In this document: positions 11,132 to 22,345 of the stretch, in pieces
Layout: each line of letters starts with the position of its first letter
How positions within the stretch are numbered: the stretch's first letter is position 1
Source of the DNA: Tamarix chinensis
Taxonomy: Eukaryota > Streptophyta > Magnoliopsida > Caryophyllales > Tamaricaceae
Direction: 5' to 3'
DNA length: 64,000 nucleotides
NCBI GenBank assembly: GCA_030549775.1
Contig: CM060174.1
Span: 68,531,566 to 68,595,565, forward strand
Made by a program: the position numbers and the translations under genes
The notes under the pieces: generated by a model
The model's database searches: none
What the model was told of the DNA's origin: nothing
What the model saw: only the letters and a program-made list of their open reading frames with translations

Positions 11132-11493
11132 GTGGGCGAGATATCCGGTGGGACTGTGTGTTGAGTTGTGGTTGGCTCAAGTTTGAGAGATTTTTGGCCA
11201 TATTTCAGTCCTTAAGTAATTCTCTTTTGGAAATGAATTACGTTTTTTTATGCGCACTCTGATTTTTTTACAACCGTTTAATGATTATTTGGAGTTTAGT
11301 TTGTATTAATTTTGAATTTAATGTGAATCTTTTCCTTAGCCTTAGCACTTGGTACTGGAACGGTCGGAGAGAACTGGTGTGGTACTAAGTGTGGCGGTAA
11401 CATTTCCAAAATTCACGGGTTTTAAGTATTTCTATTTTAATTGCTTCCGCTTTAAGAATAAAAAATTAGTGAATTTTGGGGTGTTACAGCAGC

Positions 11494-11987
11494 CAAATCT
11501 AGTTCATAACATATTGGAGAAAGCATTTAAACAAGCTAGAATAGATGATGAATAAGATATTTGAAGAATTATATTTGAAAGCCCTCTATACTATAAAATT
11601 GTTCTCGTCTAATGAGGTACTACAGGAAGTGGCAAAGGAATCAACATTGGTTGCCTTATGGTTAAAGTTTAAGTGATTGTATATGATAAAATCAATAATA
11701 AATTAGCTATTGATAGTTAGTTAACCAATAGTAGTACTTTTAGGGACTCATATAGTGAGGGATTAGTAGCATGGGGAAGGAAAAATGAGTGAGGGTCTAG
11801 TGACAATAAGAAGTCTAGATCTAAGTTGAAGAGTTGAAAAAATAATGTGACATGTTGTAGGTGTCACAAGAAGGAGCATTCTAAGAAGTTTTTTCTTAAT
11901 AGGAATCCCGATGCTTTTAAGACCATGCATAAGCTATTTAAAAAGCAAAACTAGGGAATGTTGTTGATAAATCAACCATGAAAGAGG
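11494..11987 (+). pseudogene. Copia B gag, central and C-terminal part
   Basis: It continues the gag frame after the solo LTR-D. The helix 'KALYTIKLFSSNEVLQEVA' then 'ALWLKF' (11,578-11,670) is typical of copia gag, and a CCHC zinc-knuckle relic ('CHKKEHSKKF' preceded by CCRC) lies at about 11,855-11,895. Several stops are present. It is cut at 11,987 by the minus-strand solo LTR-C and resumes at 15,305. Confidence 0.72.
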
Positions 11988-12624
11988 TGTGATAATCACT
12001 TAACCCATGCTTGAAATAAGATGAAATGGAGCAAGGAGCAAAGAATTCATGACAATAATAATAATGTGAAAATACAATGTAAATAAGACTAGAATAATAT
12101 TATAGGTAGAGTGAACTTGGTAGTTTTATGAATCAAGTATAGGAATCTAAGCTAAGAGTTTAAATAACCAAAAAAACAAAAACATCCTAGTGTAGTGAAT
12201 ACTAATAACTGATTAACCTAACTCTTTAGCATAAACCTCCAACCCCAAGAAATGATCCACTAGTGGCCCAAGTCATCACCCTTCGCATGCTCTAATTGAG
12301 AGTTGTAACCCTACAAATTGTCATCTGCTCCTCAGACTAGAAGCCAAATTATCACAATGACCACACAAGTATAATATCAATAAGGTGAAGTACTGGAAAA
12401 ACATATTATGTAAAACATGGAAGAATTGTGCAACACATTGAGGTCATACAGTAACATGGTATTCAACCTACTAGAAAGGTAATATACCAGAATAGTGATA
12501 ACATATAAATACCTCAGCAAGGCCCTAAGATATACATATACATTACACATAAGCATGGATTTCCATAACAATCCATATAAAAGTAAATCACATAATGTCA
12601 ATATTCCATGAAGGGACTAGCATA

Positions 12625-13030
12625 GAATTGCCGCTCCCACCACCGCATTAGACTAGTGCCAATAGGCTTTTCTTAGTGATCTTCAATATTCACCACGTTT
12701 TGTCTCCTAGGGGAGGGGATATACGCTATATTTTGTGTTTGTAATACTCAAAGTACATAACCATGGAATTAGAATCATTGCTAATATACCAAGACGGGAT
12801 GAACATAGGACTATAACTCCCACTACCTCATCACATTAGTGCCAATGGGATTTTCTTAGGGATCTTCAATATCCACAACACTTGGTCTCTTAGGTGAGGG
12901 GGCATACACTCAATTTTGGGTCTATAGTAGTCACCACACTAGTGCCAGTGCCAAGGGGCTTTTCTTAAGGATCTTCAACATCCACCACAATTGGTCTCTT
13001 AAGCTAGGGGCACAGAAGATAACCGAACCC
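12625..13030 (-). repeat. Three tandem units of about 120 bp in LTR-C
   Basis: Three copies of 'agtgccaatgggcttttcttagggatcttcaatatccaccac' followed by 'tggtctcttagg' begin near 12,650, 12,835 and 12,950. The array occupies the same place in the LTR as the ATAATAGTGG arrays of the other families. Confidence 0.7.
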
Positions 13031-13369
13031 TATATATGCATACCATGAAGGCCTCTAAGATTCTATGATAAAAATTCCACATATCAAATAAATTTGGTGT
13101 TTTAAGTATTGATACAAAACACTAAACAAGGCATACTAGCCACCAATTGGGTGTTTAGAGATGACATCTAGCTCAACACAAGGTATTAAAGCCACTAAAT
13201 TGGGTGTTTAAGGATGAAACCAAACTTAACCAAGAATCAAGTCTCAAATTACCATCATGATGACTCATATAAAATTAGGCCAATCATAATTGAAATCATA
13301 ATTAAAATGTTGTAAAGACATGGAAGTATCAATATAAAAGGCCTAAGAGGAATACAATAGTTCTAAACA

Positions 13370-13860
13370 AACCAGTTGGATCCCCGCCACATAAGTCAAT
13401 TTGTCCTTCACACCAATTGACTGGTTTGGTTGTTTAAACCTAAACTAAAATAAAACTATAGCACCACTCTATTGGTTTGCCTCATCGGTTAACTGTTCAT
13501 GTGAACTAGTTGACTAGTTTGGTCTAATCGATTGATAGGTATAAGTAGAGACCAACCTATTTTTCCCTACATAAAAATCAATCAATGAGTTTTACTAATT
13601 GATCAATTGGTCATAGGAATCAGCTTGTTGGTTCAGTCTAACAGGTCGATGGGTTTAAGTAGAAAGCAAACCACCTTGGTCTGTAGAGACACCAATCAAT
13701 TGGTTTGACAATTGATTGACTGTTATCAAGAATAGTCAACTAGTTTACCAAATCAATCAACTATTCTCATGACCAACCAAACGAAAACTCCAGCCATTCG
13801 ACTCCTCGCCAAACTAGTCCGCTAGTTCGAGGAACTACTTGATTGATTTAGGTAAAACAC
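13370..13860. repeat. Cluster of CGACTGGTT palindromes in LTR-C
   Basis: Many degenerate copies in both orientations, for instance 'caattgactggtttgg' at 13,414-13,429. They match the clusters at 380-790 and 1,850-2,150. Confidence 0.6.
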
Positions 13861-15304
13861 AACCCAAAGTTGTGAAGCACATACCGCACTTTATCACACT
13901 TTACCATATTAATCCTAGAATTTTTCTATGTCAAAAGAAAAATAAAAATACATGATTCACACATAGAATCATATGGATACATGGCGATGTACACACTTAA
14001 CCAAATCATGCTCAACAATTAATTTTATGCTTAAAAAATTAGAGAAACTTTAAAACACTTACTTGAGAAGGATTATATCATATGTTCATAACATGGAACA
14101 CAATTAGATCAGACCTATATAAATACTAACATATAGAACCCTAATATGCCATATAAACCTACTTATGTTAAATATCATAATGCCTTACCTTGAAGCAATT
14201 CTATCATCACAAAACTTTTATTGGGTAGTTTATCTAGCAAAACTTTAATTCGTAAGGGAATAAAAGAAAAAAATTATTAAAACCATATTCCAAAAATTCA
14301 TTAAAAACTAAGAAAACCAAAAGAAGAAGAAGAAAAGACTAGAAACATAAAACACCACCTTTAGCTCAAAATAGGGTGTTGAATGAGAAGCTGAATTCTC
14401 TAACTTTTCTAAACCTTAATTCTTCATTGATTAAGGAATGCAAGAGAAAAATAAAACCAAGATTAGAAGAAGAGGAAGGAATATAATGCTTGTACAATCA
14501 AAGGAGAAAATAAGAGTGAATCTCTATTTTTCTCAGCAAAAGGAATAACAGAGGAAAATGGTAAGGTGCTCAAAACTTAGTGAAACTTCCATAAGGAGAA
14601 GGGAGAATATAGCAAGAAACATTGTGAGGGATGATAATAGATTTTTAAGGGAGAAGTATAGGAGCAAGTTGGTTGACATTCTCAGAGAAAAGTAGGATGA
14701 GATAGGTGAGGTTGAGTGTGGGTAAGACAACAAGTCAGAGGTGACTTGATGGGGTAGTGGGAGGTTGAGTGTAGTTAGAGATGGGCATGGTAGAGGGTTG
14801 GTAAGTTAGCGAAGAGTACAAAAAGTAAAAAAATTACTACCCTAGCTTCTATAAGAGAGAAGGAGAGGTGAGGGAGAAGGAAAAAGGAGACCTTCCTCTA
14901 AAAGTGGCTTTTTGGGAAAAATTCCCTAATACAAGTCATGGAGTGATCTAAATAATATGAAAATAATTCCAAAATACTAAAACATGATTATTAGCATAAT
15001 AAAAATCATATAAGTAGTTATTATAATCATTAGAGAGAGATTTAAATTAAAATAAAAAAATGGATCTAAAATCATAGGTAAATTAATTGACTGGTTTGGG
15101 CAAACTAGTCGATTGGTTTGTTGAGAACAAGAACATAAATTTCCATAGCACACAAGTTGATCGATTATGTAAACCAGTTGGTTGGTAAAATTGAAATTTA
15201 TATTTTTATTATAATTTTAAGTCTATTTTAAAACTAAAATTTCTTTATTTTTTATCAAAATTAATCTAAGTACAATTTGAAATATTTTTGGGTGGGGTAT
15301 TATA

Positions 15305-16180
15305 AAAGGATGGTGTCGCTATTGGCCATGATGATAGTGATGGCCAAGTGCTGGCAACCACTAATAGATAGAACAAGATTAGTGATAAATAGATCTTAGA
15401 TTCTGGGTATTGTTACCATATATGTCCCAACGAGAGTTGGTTTCCAACATTTGAGGTGACTTGGGATGGTGTTGTCTTGATGGAAAATCATGCTACTTGT
15501 AAATTTTTTGGGATTTAGATGGTGAAAGTGAGGATTCTTGATGGTGTTGTCAATATAATGTCCAACATATGACATGTCATGGAGATGACCAAGAACTTCA
15601 TCTCTTTGAGTTCCTTAGATTGTAATGGGTACCAATGTGCTGTTAAGGATGGTACCCTAAGAGTTGCAAAGGGGAATCTAGTGGCAATGAAGGAAAGGTG
15701 GGTAAGGACAGTTTATAAGTTGGTAGGTTCCACTATTATGGGAATAGCTATTGTGCCATCGCTATAGTTGTTGGACTTGGATGTTATGAGACTTAGGTAC
15801 ATGAGACTAAGACACATGAGTATCAAGGGTCTGTCTAAGCTCTCTAAGAGGGAGCTATTAGATGGATAAAGTATAGGTAATATGGGTTTTTGTGAGCATT
15901 ATGTGTTTGGTAAAAAGATGAGGGTTAGCCTTTCAACATCTTAGCATATTATGAGAGGGCCTCTTGAATGTATCTATTCAGATTTAAAGGAACCAATGAG
16001 AGTGGTCTCCAAAGGTGGTTCACGGTGCTTATTCACGTTTATTGATGAGTTCTCTAGAAAGGTATGGGTTTATTTCTTAAATCATAAGAATGATGTGTTT
16101 GGTGTTTTCAAACACTGAAAGAATTTATTAGTGAAACACCCTTAGAAGAAGGTTAAGTGTCTTAGAGCAGATGATGTAAG
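15305..16180 (+). pseudogene. Copia B protease and integrase N-terminal part
   Basis: Translation gives 'WILDSGCxYHMCPN' (about 15,390-15,435, with the aspartic protease DSG). It continues with 'TKNFISLSSLDCNGYQ' and 'KGNLVAMKERWVRTVYKLVGST' (15,579-15,740), the usual pre-integrase run. The zinc-binding and first catalytic parts of integrase follow ('RHMSIKGLSKL…KRELLDG', then 'PLECIYSDLKEPM…FIDEFSRKVWVYFL' to about 16,085). Stops interrupt the frame. It ends near 'KVKCLRADD' where a family E fragment begins. The motifs suit the copia lineage with a CPNRDWF-type protease. Not functional. Confidence 0.78.
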
Positions 16181-17040
16181 TTCATCTAGTGTATCTACTG
16201 CTTCTAATGATTCTCAAGGTAATGAAGAATTATCATTCCTGATAATGGATCCAATCATCTTAAATGTTCTTGATAATATTTCTATACTTGATATTGAAAA
16301 TACTTCAAGATATTATTACAGGTATGTTACATATTTGCAAGGTAAAGAAGTCAACATACGAGAAGATACTTAAAGTGTACAATGCATTCAAAGCATGCAA
16401 GGCTATGTCATACATAGGATGACACTACAACAAGATATAGTTGGTGATATTATTAGTTATATTAAACTTGTTGTAAACCCTAAAGTATATTTCATGTAAG
16501 CTAGGGTTTTTGTTGTAATTTCATGTATGTACTATAGTTGATTGTAAGGCTTTGTAATGGTTGTCATTAATATCATTTAAATGATGATATTATGGCTGAA
16601 ATTAGGTATTATATAGGCTTAATTCAAGTTAATTAAAACTATCTTAAATTAAGGAGGTTAACCACTAGTTTATGCCCTTTTAGTTGACTTACTTCCTATA
16701 TATATACTTAAGATTGTACACGCATAACATGTTATGATAATGTGAAGATCATTTGAATAAAATCTCAAGTTTAAAAACTTGCATTTTCTCTCTTTTGGAG
16801 ATCCATCTAACTAGGAGTGCCCAGGGCATATTTTTCCTCTTTAGATTCTTTGAAGGCACATTGACATTCAAAGCCTACACTATCCTTGAATAACCTACAG
16901 AATTAGTAGATTAAACCCTTAAGCCGAGCTTCATTTCCTTCATCAAACTCAACCTGCTGGAGGTAGAATCAAAGGACTGATTTGATCCTAAGTTTCCCTC
17001 CCTTTGATCCACACCAAGAGATAATGGTCTTGAGTTTTGT
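16180..17040 (+). mobile_element. 3' fragment of a Reina-like Ty3 element (family E) with LTR, nested in copia B
   Basis: The opening translates as an acidic C-terminal tail ('SSVSTASNDSQGNEELSFLIMDP…YRYVTYLQ'). It resembles the tail at 54,690-54,845 ('…DDPQDDNNLAYLIMEL…RYVTYF') that follows a Reina-type integrase there. From about 16,440 to 17,040 it reads like a short LTR, with 'ctatatatatacttaag' near 16,696 as a TATA candidate. The copia integrase frame resumes after it ('FTYLCQDHGIVGHRTYVG'), so this is an insertion. The 5' LTR, gag and most of pol are missing. Ends are approximate. Confidence 0.6.
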
Positions 17041-19318
17041 TAAGTATAGTTTCACTTATTTATGCCAAGACCATGGGATAGTAGGACACCGCACCTATGT
17101 AGGAAGACCAAAATAGAATAGGGTTGTTAAGTAGATGAACATAATCTTATTGAAGAAGGCTCGTTGTATGTTATTACAGGAAAGGACAGACAAAGATTTT
17201 TGGGCTAAGGCGGTTCACATGACCGCATACCTAGAGAACTAGTCACCAAATTAGTCCATAGAGTTGAAGACATTCGAGGATTTGTGGTTAGAGAAGCCAA
17301 ATAATTACTTTGATTTATATATATTTGGCTACTTTACTTATACTTATGTGAATGATGGTAAACTTGATCGTAAAGCCAGAAAGTATACCTTTCTTAGCTT
17401 TACATCTTGAGTGAAGAGGTATAGGTTATAAGACCTAGGTGCTTCTAAGTTCTTGACTAGTAGTGATTTTACCTTCAATGAGTTAATGTTCCTCTAAAAG
17501 AAGTTGGAGTAGGATAGTGCTCCAGGCTAGATGGAGGTTGAGGTTGAGTTAGTTGGTAGAGATGCTTTTGATAGACCTACTATTCTTGAAGTGGGTGGAT
17601 CCAAGCGGTAGGTGGAGTAAAGGGGTATTGATTTAGGCAGAGCATGAAGGATTGTTATAATTCCCATTAGGTATGATTTTGAAGAATCAGTCAGCTATGC
17701 TCTATCTAGTGTAGAGGCTATTGTTGTGTGCATGAGATAGTATCATTCTCAGAGGCTATTGAGTATACTAATTATGCTGAGTGGTATGCTGCTATGGTGG
17801 GGGAGATGGAGTTCTTATTAAAGAATCAGACATGAAAACTTGTGAAGGCACTTATTTTATTACATAAAGGTTCACAAGTGCAAAAGGGAGCTCTAGTAGT
17901 TAATAGACTAAGGTATAAGGGTTTTTTAGTTGCTTATGGATTAGTTCAGATTCCAAGCATGGACTATAATGAGATATTATCTCTTGTTATTGGACATACT
18001 TTTATTCATAACTTTCTTGTGCTTGTGGCTATACATGATTTTGAGTTGGAATAGTTGAATGTTAAAATTATATTTTTTCTTGGTGAGATTAAGGAGGAGA
18101 TTTACATGTGACATCTGAATGGATTTTTAGTTGAGGGGATGCATGATCATATTTACCTATTGAAGAGGTCACTGTATGGTCTAAAGTGGTGTCTTAGAAA
18201 TCAATATAAATTATTTGATCAGTTTTTTCTTGGCATGGTTTCTCAAGGAGTGAGTTTGATATATGTGTGCACTTGAATAAGATGGAGGGTGGCTCTTTTT
18301 TTGTGTATTTTTCTATATGTTGATGAAATTCTTGTTATAGGAAAAGATATGTATGATGTTAATAAGGTGAAGGTAATGCTGAAGAGTGATTTTGAGATGA
18401 AATATCTTGGAGCTGCAAAGAGGATCCTTCGAATGGAGATCATTAGAAACCATGAGCAAAAACGTTTATACTTTTCACTTGCGTCCTATATGAATAAAGT
18501 ACTAGAGAGGTTTCATATGATGGATGTTAAGATGGCGAGCTCGCTATTGGTTACTCATTTAAAATTGTGTTATTTGGATTGTCACAAATCCAAAGAAGAA
18601 GAGGAATTCATGGAAAATGATCTATATTTAAAGGTTGTTGGTTTTATCATGTATTATATGGTGTGTACCTAGCCTAATTTTGTTCAAGCTATTCGTGTCT
18701 TGAGTCAATATATAGCTAATCCAGGTGAGGCTCACTGGTAAGTTGTGAAGTGGATCATCAGGTACTTGAAGGGAATGACATAACCTTCTATTAAGTATGG
18801 GAGATTAGGTGATTCACTACCTTAATAAAAGGAGACTCACTAGTGGATATGCTTCCTATCTTTGTGGCTTAGTTATTAGCCGGTTTTTTTCCTGTAGGAG
18901 GGGACATCCTTATCCACTACCAAGGCTGAGTATATGGCTATAACAGAGGGTTTTTAGGAATTTGTGTGGCTTGGTGGTATAGTAAGAGTGTTGGATTTTG
19001 GTCATGGTACTTCAATGATTCATGGTGTTTATTAGAGCGATATCTAGTTAGTGAAGAATTAGAATTCTTTCTATCATTGAACTAAGCACATTGACATCCG
19101 GTATCACATTTTTTGGGTACTATTACTACAAGCAAAGTTATGTTGGAGAAATTAGGTACTCTGGATAATCCGGCTAATACGCTAATGAAGCCACTAACCA
19201 TAGGTAAGTGCATTTTTTCCTTAGACATGGTGTTCATAGGCCATGAGGCTGTTGGACTAGGGCTTTTTATTATAGAGGTCTTTGTATGTCATACATCAAA
19301 AATAATGCATCAAGGTGG
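17041..19318 (+). pseudogene. Copia B integrase C-terminus, reverse transcriptase and RNase H
   Basis: The order is clear. Integrase end: 'LKKARCMLLQ…KDFWAKAVHMTAYLEN' and 'LYIFGYFTYTYVNDGKLDRKA', 17,140-17,400. RT: 'EMEFLLKNQT', then 17,842-18,054 'NRLRYKGFLVAYGLVQIPSMDYNEI'. The RT active-site region is at 18,289-18,350, with LYVDEILVIGK in place of the usual YVDDxL, so one catalytic aspartate is changed. Then 'FEMKYLGAAKRILRMEI' and 'SYMNKVLERFHM'. RNase H runs to about 19,310 with 'EYMAITEG' (about 18,930) and an 'RYHFLGTITTSK'-like end. Stops and frameshifts occur throughout; dead copy. Confidence 0.85.
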
Positions 19319-19325
19319 AAATTTA

Positions 19326-19831
19326 TGAGCTTTGAATGGTTATTTGATGCACATTATAACATTATGTTTGTTTGTGTAGGTAGTGGAACAATTTGGAGTT
19401 AATATTTGGAACATATGAGAAATATATGGATCTCGTGTTTATCAACAGGGAATATATTTTCTCATAGACTATATTGATGTGTTTTTAGGCAAAAAATCAA
19501 GCATAAGGATATTAACATGGGTGTCCTATGTTTCCTAAACATGGATCATTTTTTTTTCAAAACACGTTTTTCCTTGTAGGATTTTTTCTAGTATATAAGA
19601 GATATGAGAGAACCCTAGTAATCAAGTCGTGCAGCCCAACTTCTTCTTTTTCTCCATAGAATTATCCATTAAATGAGAATTGTAGAGTTGTCTAATTGAT
19701 TGCTTGAATTGTTTAGTTATCCTATAATTACATTAGAGCACATATATAGATATATATTTTCCCTCAATTCTTCACAATCTTGTTAATTATGATTTGATTT
19801 GGATGCTTTCAATCCACACTATTTTGCAACA
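19326..19831 (+). mobile_element. 3' LTR of copia B
   Basis: It begins TGAGCTTTGAATGG just after the polypurine-like 'catcaaggtggaaattta' (about 19,308-19,325) and ends TTTTGCAACA at 19,831, giving 506 bp. It matches the 5' LTR end at 6,830-6,900 and the minus-strand copy at 2,815-3,380. A 'gtatataagag' TATA candidate lies near 19,592. The next five bases are ACTTG; the matching left duplication was not located. Confidence 0.75.
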
Positions 19832-20400
19832 ACTTGGATACATTTTGGCCAACCATTGTTGGCAAGTAAAATTCCCTTATTCATGACTCATATTAGGCCA
19901 CAACTTAGGTGAATCAAGTTTAGATTTGGCTCATTAAATATCATAGCTCAAGCAAGTGAGGGTAGGGAATCTAGTTTAACCTAAGTATAAAACAACCATA
20001 TAGAGCTTAAAAGTTGGAAATAGGATAAAAAAAATGAAGCTAAACCCCTACATCGATGAGAATTATTCATACAACTAAATTAACAATGTTATTCAAAGTA
20101 TTTGATATTCTTATTTTTTTTAAAGAAAAGTATCATACTCTATGAAATGCTTCAATTATTCTTTACTATATAATTTCTATCTTTAAACTTGGAGTTATGA
20201 TATATCTTATAGGAGGATCACTTATATGTTGGATTTGTTAGCCCTATGGTCTTATGATGAGCATCTTGACATTCTAGAATATAAATGGTATCAAGCTACA
20301 TGCAAATATAACCAACCATAAGAACGGCCACAAAATCTGATTAGGTGGAGAAAAAACAAAAATGAAGATATGTAAATTAAAGAAAGAAAGAAAAAGGAAA
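19832..20400. other. No recognised feature
   Basis: AT-rich, with no open frame of note and no repeat matching the rest of the window by eye. It could be host DNA or a very old transposon. Confidence 0.5.
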
Positions 20401-20409
20401 AAAAGAATT

Positions 20410-20568
20410 GATTACCTCCTTATCCAACATATATTGGTTTGCGTAATTCATTTAAAATCTTCTTTAGTAAGACATAACAATTTGACATGGCCTATCTCCT
20501 ATAGTAGATTCACAATATGAATAAATAATCATCATAGATAGAAAGTTACTACACACATGCGCGTGTGC

Positions 20569-20604
<36 letters not shown>

Positions 20605-20865
20605 TCATCATCACCATCATATCATCATCACCACCATCATCATCATCATCTTCATTTAAGGAAGGAAAGCGTACCTAATGGAAAAGATGGTTGATCAATA
20701 CTTGCTTCTTCATTAGCTTCTACTAGGATAAAAACGATCCACTCTTTCTCTAATGAACCATCAAAACTACTTTGGATAATTTCCTTGTAAGTGATTTGAT
20801 TCATGTTCATCAACATTGCACACAAATCACAAATTGATTTAGTAGTATCAACAATGCTAGATTAT
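20410..20865 (-). pseudogene. Possible captured gene fragment with exon-like pieces
   Basis: On the minus strand, about 62 codons are open from 20,861 to 20,675. They carry a non-repetitive composition ('KSICDLCAMLMNMNQITYKE' onward, then 'FILVEANEEASIDQ') and end at a donor-like CATTAG|GTAC (GT at 20,674-20,673). After an ATC and AT microsatellite, an acceptor-like 'tactatag|GAGATAGG' (20,499) opens a second piece ('HVKLLCLTKEDFK', stop, 'ITQTNICWIR'). Coding-like codon use with splice-like borders but in-frame stops suggests a decayed host gene fragment or one carried by a transposon. Further degenerate coding-like text ('STSQIEGRGDSTTKTE') appears at about 21,400-21,480. I do not recognise the protein. 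Confidence 0.3.
20573..20654. repeat. Compound (AT)n-(ATC)n microsatellite
   Basis: Thirty bases of AT are followed by about 50 bases of ATC with a few ACC units. It lies between the two exon-like pieces described for 20,410-20,865. Confidence 0.95.
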
Positions 20866-21640
20866 GCACTGTTATAAGAGGATTCATATATCTCATGACC
20901 CTTGAGGAACTAGGCATCAATTTACTTAAAAATTATTTTGGTTTCTTTAGTAGAAGAATTGTCTTCAGTTCTAGTTCTATATAAAAGGAAAAGAGGGGGA
21001 GGAGGGGGAATTAAGAAATAATAAATTTGATATAATGGTTGAACTGATTGAAAGAGAGCGTCATAGGAAACTCAGATATTTTGTTAATAGAATAAGAAGA
21101 TCAATCAAGCACTCACAAGATATTCAAGATCATACAATTGGGCAAACACATATAGGTTAAATATTAGCTAATCATAAGATAAAAGTACAAATATTCACAA
21201 AATTCTCAGGTCATTCTTAAAGGAATTGGTTGCTTTGGGGACATTACATTATTTCAAAGCTTCTTCACTTCCTTTAGTTAATTTAAAAGTAGTCTTTGTC
21301 TCTAATATTCTACCATTATTGCTATCTACTCCATTTCTCTCATTTTTGAGTTGTTTTTGCTTCTTCATCCTCTAACTTAGGTAATGATTCTTATTCTGTC
21401 TTAGTGGTTGAATCTCCTCTTCCTTCAATCTGAGATGTTGAATTTTTTTTCTATCTTTTAGTTAGATTCATCTCCTTCTATTTTAGATATTCATTGTTCT
21501 TTTTCGTTATCGGGATTTCATTATTTATCCACTACAGAAGCTTTTCCTATAGGGAGATGATCAATTTTCTTATCTCATCCCTTCTTCTGTCAAACAAACT
21601 CTCACACAATAAAATAGAGGGTAGATGTTTTGTGAAAAAA
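20866..21640. other. No firm feature; weak coding-like traces on the minus strand
   Basis: The minus strand has acidic, serine-rich coding-like stretches at about 21,380-21,560 broken by stops. A purine-rich 'aaaagagggggaggaggggga' lies at 20,989-21,010. Nothing matches a known family by eye. Confidence 0.3.
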
Positions 21641-22345
21641 AATTTCCCCCCTAGCTAGGCAGACAATAATCCTCTAAGTCAACATCAAAATCATGAGAAA
21701 ATATAAAGGTAGATTGCAAGAATAGAGAAAATGTGAATTTATGGGAGGAAAGAATTGAAGAATTTTATTAAGTGTTAAGATTTAGAGAAAATTAAAAGTT
21801 TACTCACACTTCACAAATCACCATGAGAGGGCTTTTTATACTCTCCATCATTCTTGGCTAGAGTACTCGACCATCATTAATTATCAAACTTATACATCTT
21901 TCTATCAAGTCATAGTTAGGGAAACATATAAGTTAGAACTTGATGATTGATTCTATGAGTTAACCTCTATTAACTTATTAACTTCTCTATTGATGAGTAC
22001 TAAATCACTTATATTAATGAATTTCTTAATTATTTTCTACCTTTATTTCTTTCTCATATCTCTTTCCTTGATCTTAGCTACTAGTTTATCCTTGCCAACT
22101 TATCCCATTTTCCTTTGGAATTTTCCTTTAGCTAATGGTGTTTATCTGATACCTCTAGCCAACACTGTTTGGCTTATTCCCTTAGTCGATGCCTTTGCAT
22201 ACACCATTTGACTAACGTCGTTTGGCCTATGACCCTTTGGCCAATGGCATTTAGTTAGCTAATGACCTTAGTTCTCCTATTGAGGAACACCGACAACTAT
22301 TTGTTATGTACAAGCTTCATATAGTGGCTACATCTTTATATATAG
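21640..22345 (-). mobile_element. Solo LTR or LTR fragment of copia A (minus strand)
   Basis: The reverse complement of 21,650-21,800 matches the end of the copia A 3' LTR (6,030-6,170): 'caattctttcctcccataaattc', 'cattttctctat' and 'gaggattatt'. The other side resembles the LTR start at 5,640-5,720. No copia coding region flanks it within the window. The ends are not exact and no duplication was identified. Confidence 0.55.

Larger units (their letters stand above)
7018..11488 (+). mobile_element. Solo LTR of a Ty3/gypsy chromovirus, LTR-D family (4.47 kb)
   Basis: It begins TGAAATGCCCCGAAAATTT, ends TTTTGGGGTGTTACA and is flanked by GCAGG/GCAGC. The same LTR occurs at 42,026-46,817 in reverse, and its 3' part at 36,480-37,790. 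Layout: AT-rich start; polypyrimidine tract (7,450-7,545); GC-rich segment (7,550-8,520); TATA box (8,050); AT/TTA microsatellite zone (8,560-9,200); splice donor-like AGGTAAGG (9,337); degenerate 'gggagaatctaatttatg' repeats (9,600-9,900); ATAATAGTGG array (10,491-10,840); acceptor-like TTGTGCAG (11,131). The long LTR, the chromodomain relics elsewhere in the window and the ends suit the Tekay/Del group. No internal coding region is present, so the body was lost by LTR-LTR recombination. Short open frames inside are not genes. Confidence 0.88.
11988..15304 (-). mobile_element. Solo LTR of a Ty3/gypsy element, LTR-C family (3.3 kb)
   Basis: On the minus strand it starts near TATAATACCCCACCC (15,304) and ends at 'gattatcaca' (11,988). 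Flanks AGAGG (11,983-11,987) and AAAGG (15,305-15,309) match at four of five bases, and the copia gag frame resumes on both sides. Orientation comes from the donor-like 'aaGGTAAGG' (14,188, minus), acceptor-like 'TTTGTAG' (12,311, minus) and a downstream 'tagtgcc…cttttcttag…gatcttcaatatccacca' array (12,625-13,030). CGACTGGTT palindrome clusters lie at 13,370-13,860 and 15,085-15,190. No coding sequence is present; it arose by LTR-LTR recombination. Confidence 0.75.
6240..19831 (+). mobile_element. Complete but decayed Ty1/copia B with three nested insertions
   Basis: This is the envelope of one element: 5' LTR (about 6,240-6,900), PBS-like site (6,903-6,914), gag start (6,930-7,017), solo LTR-D (7,018-11,488), gag rest (11,494-11,987), solo LTR-C (11,988-15,304), protease and integrase start (15,305-16,180), a family E fragment (16,180-17,040), integrase to RNase H (17,041-19,318), and 3' LTR (19,326-19,831). 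Subtracting the insertions leaves about 5 kb, normal for plant copia. The coding order and continuity across each insertion support one parent element. All frames are broken. A target-site duplication could not be confirmed because the 5' LTR start is unclear. Confidence 0.8.

Noticed and set aside
18243..18443. 66-codon minus-strand frame
   Set aside because: Antisense of the copia B reverse transcriptase active-site region.
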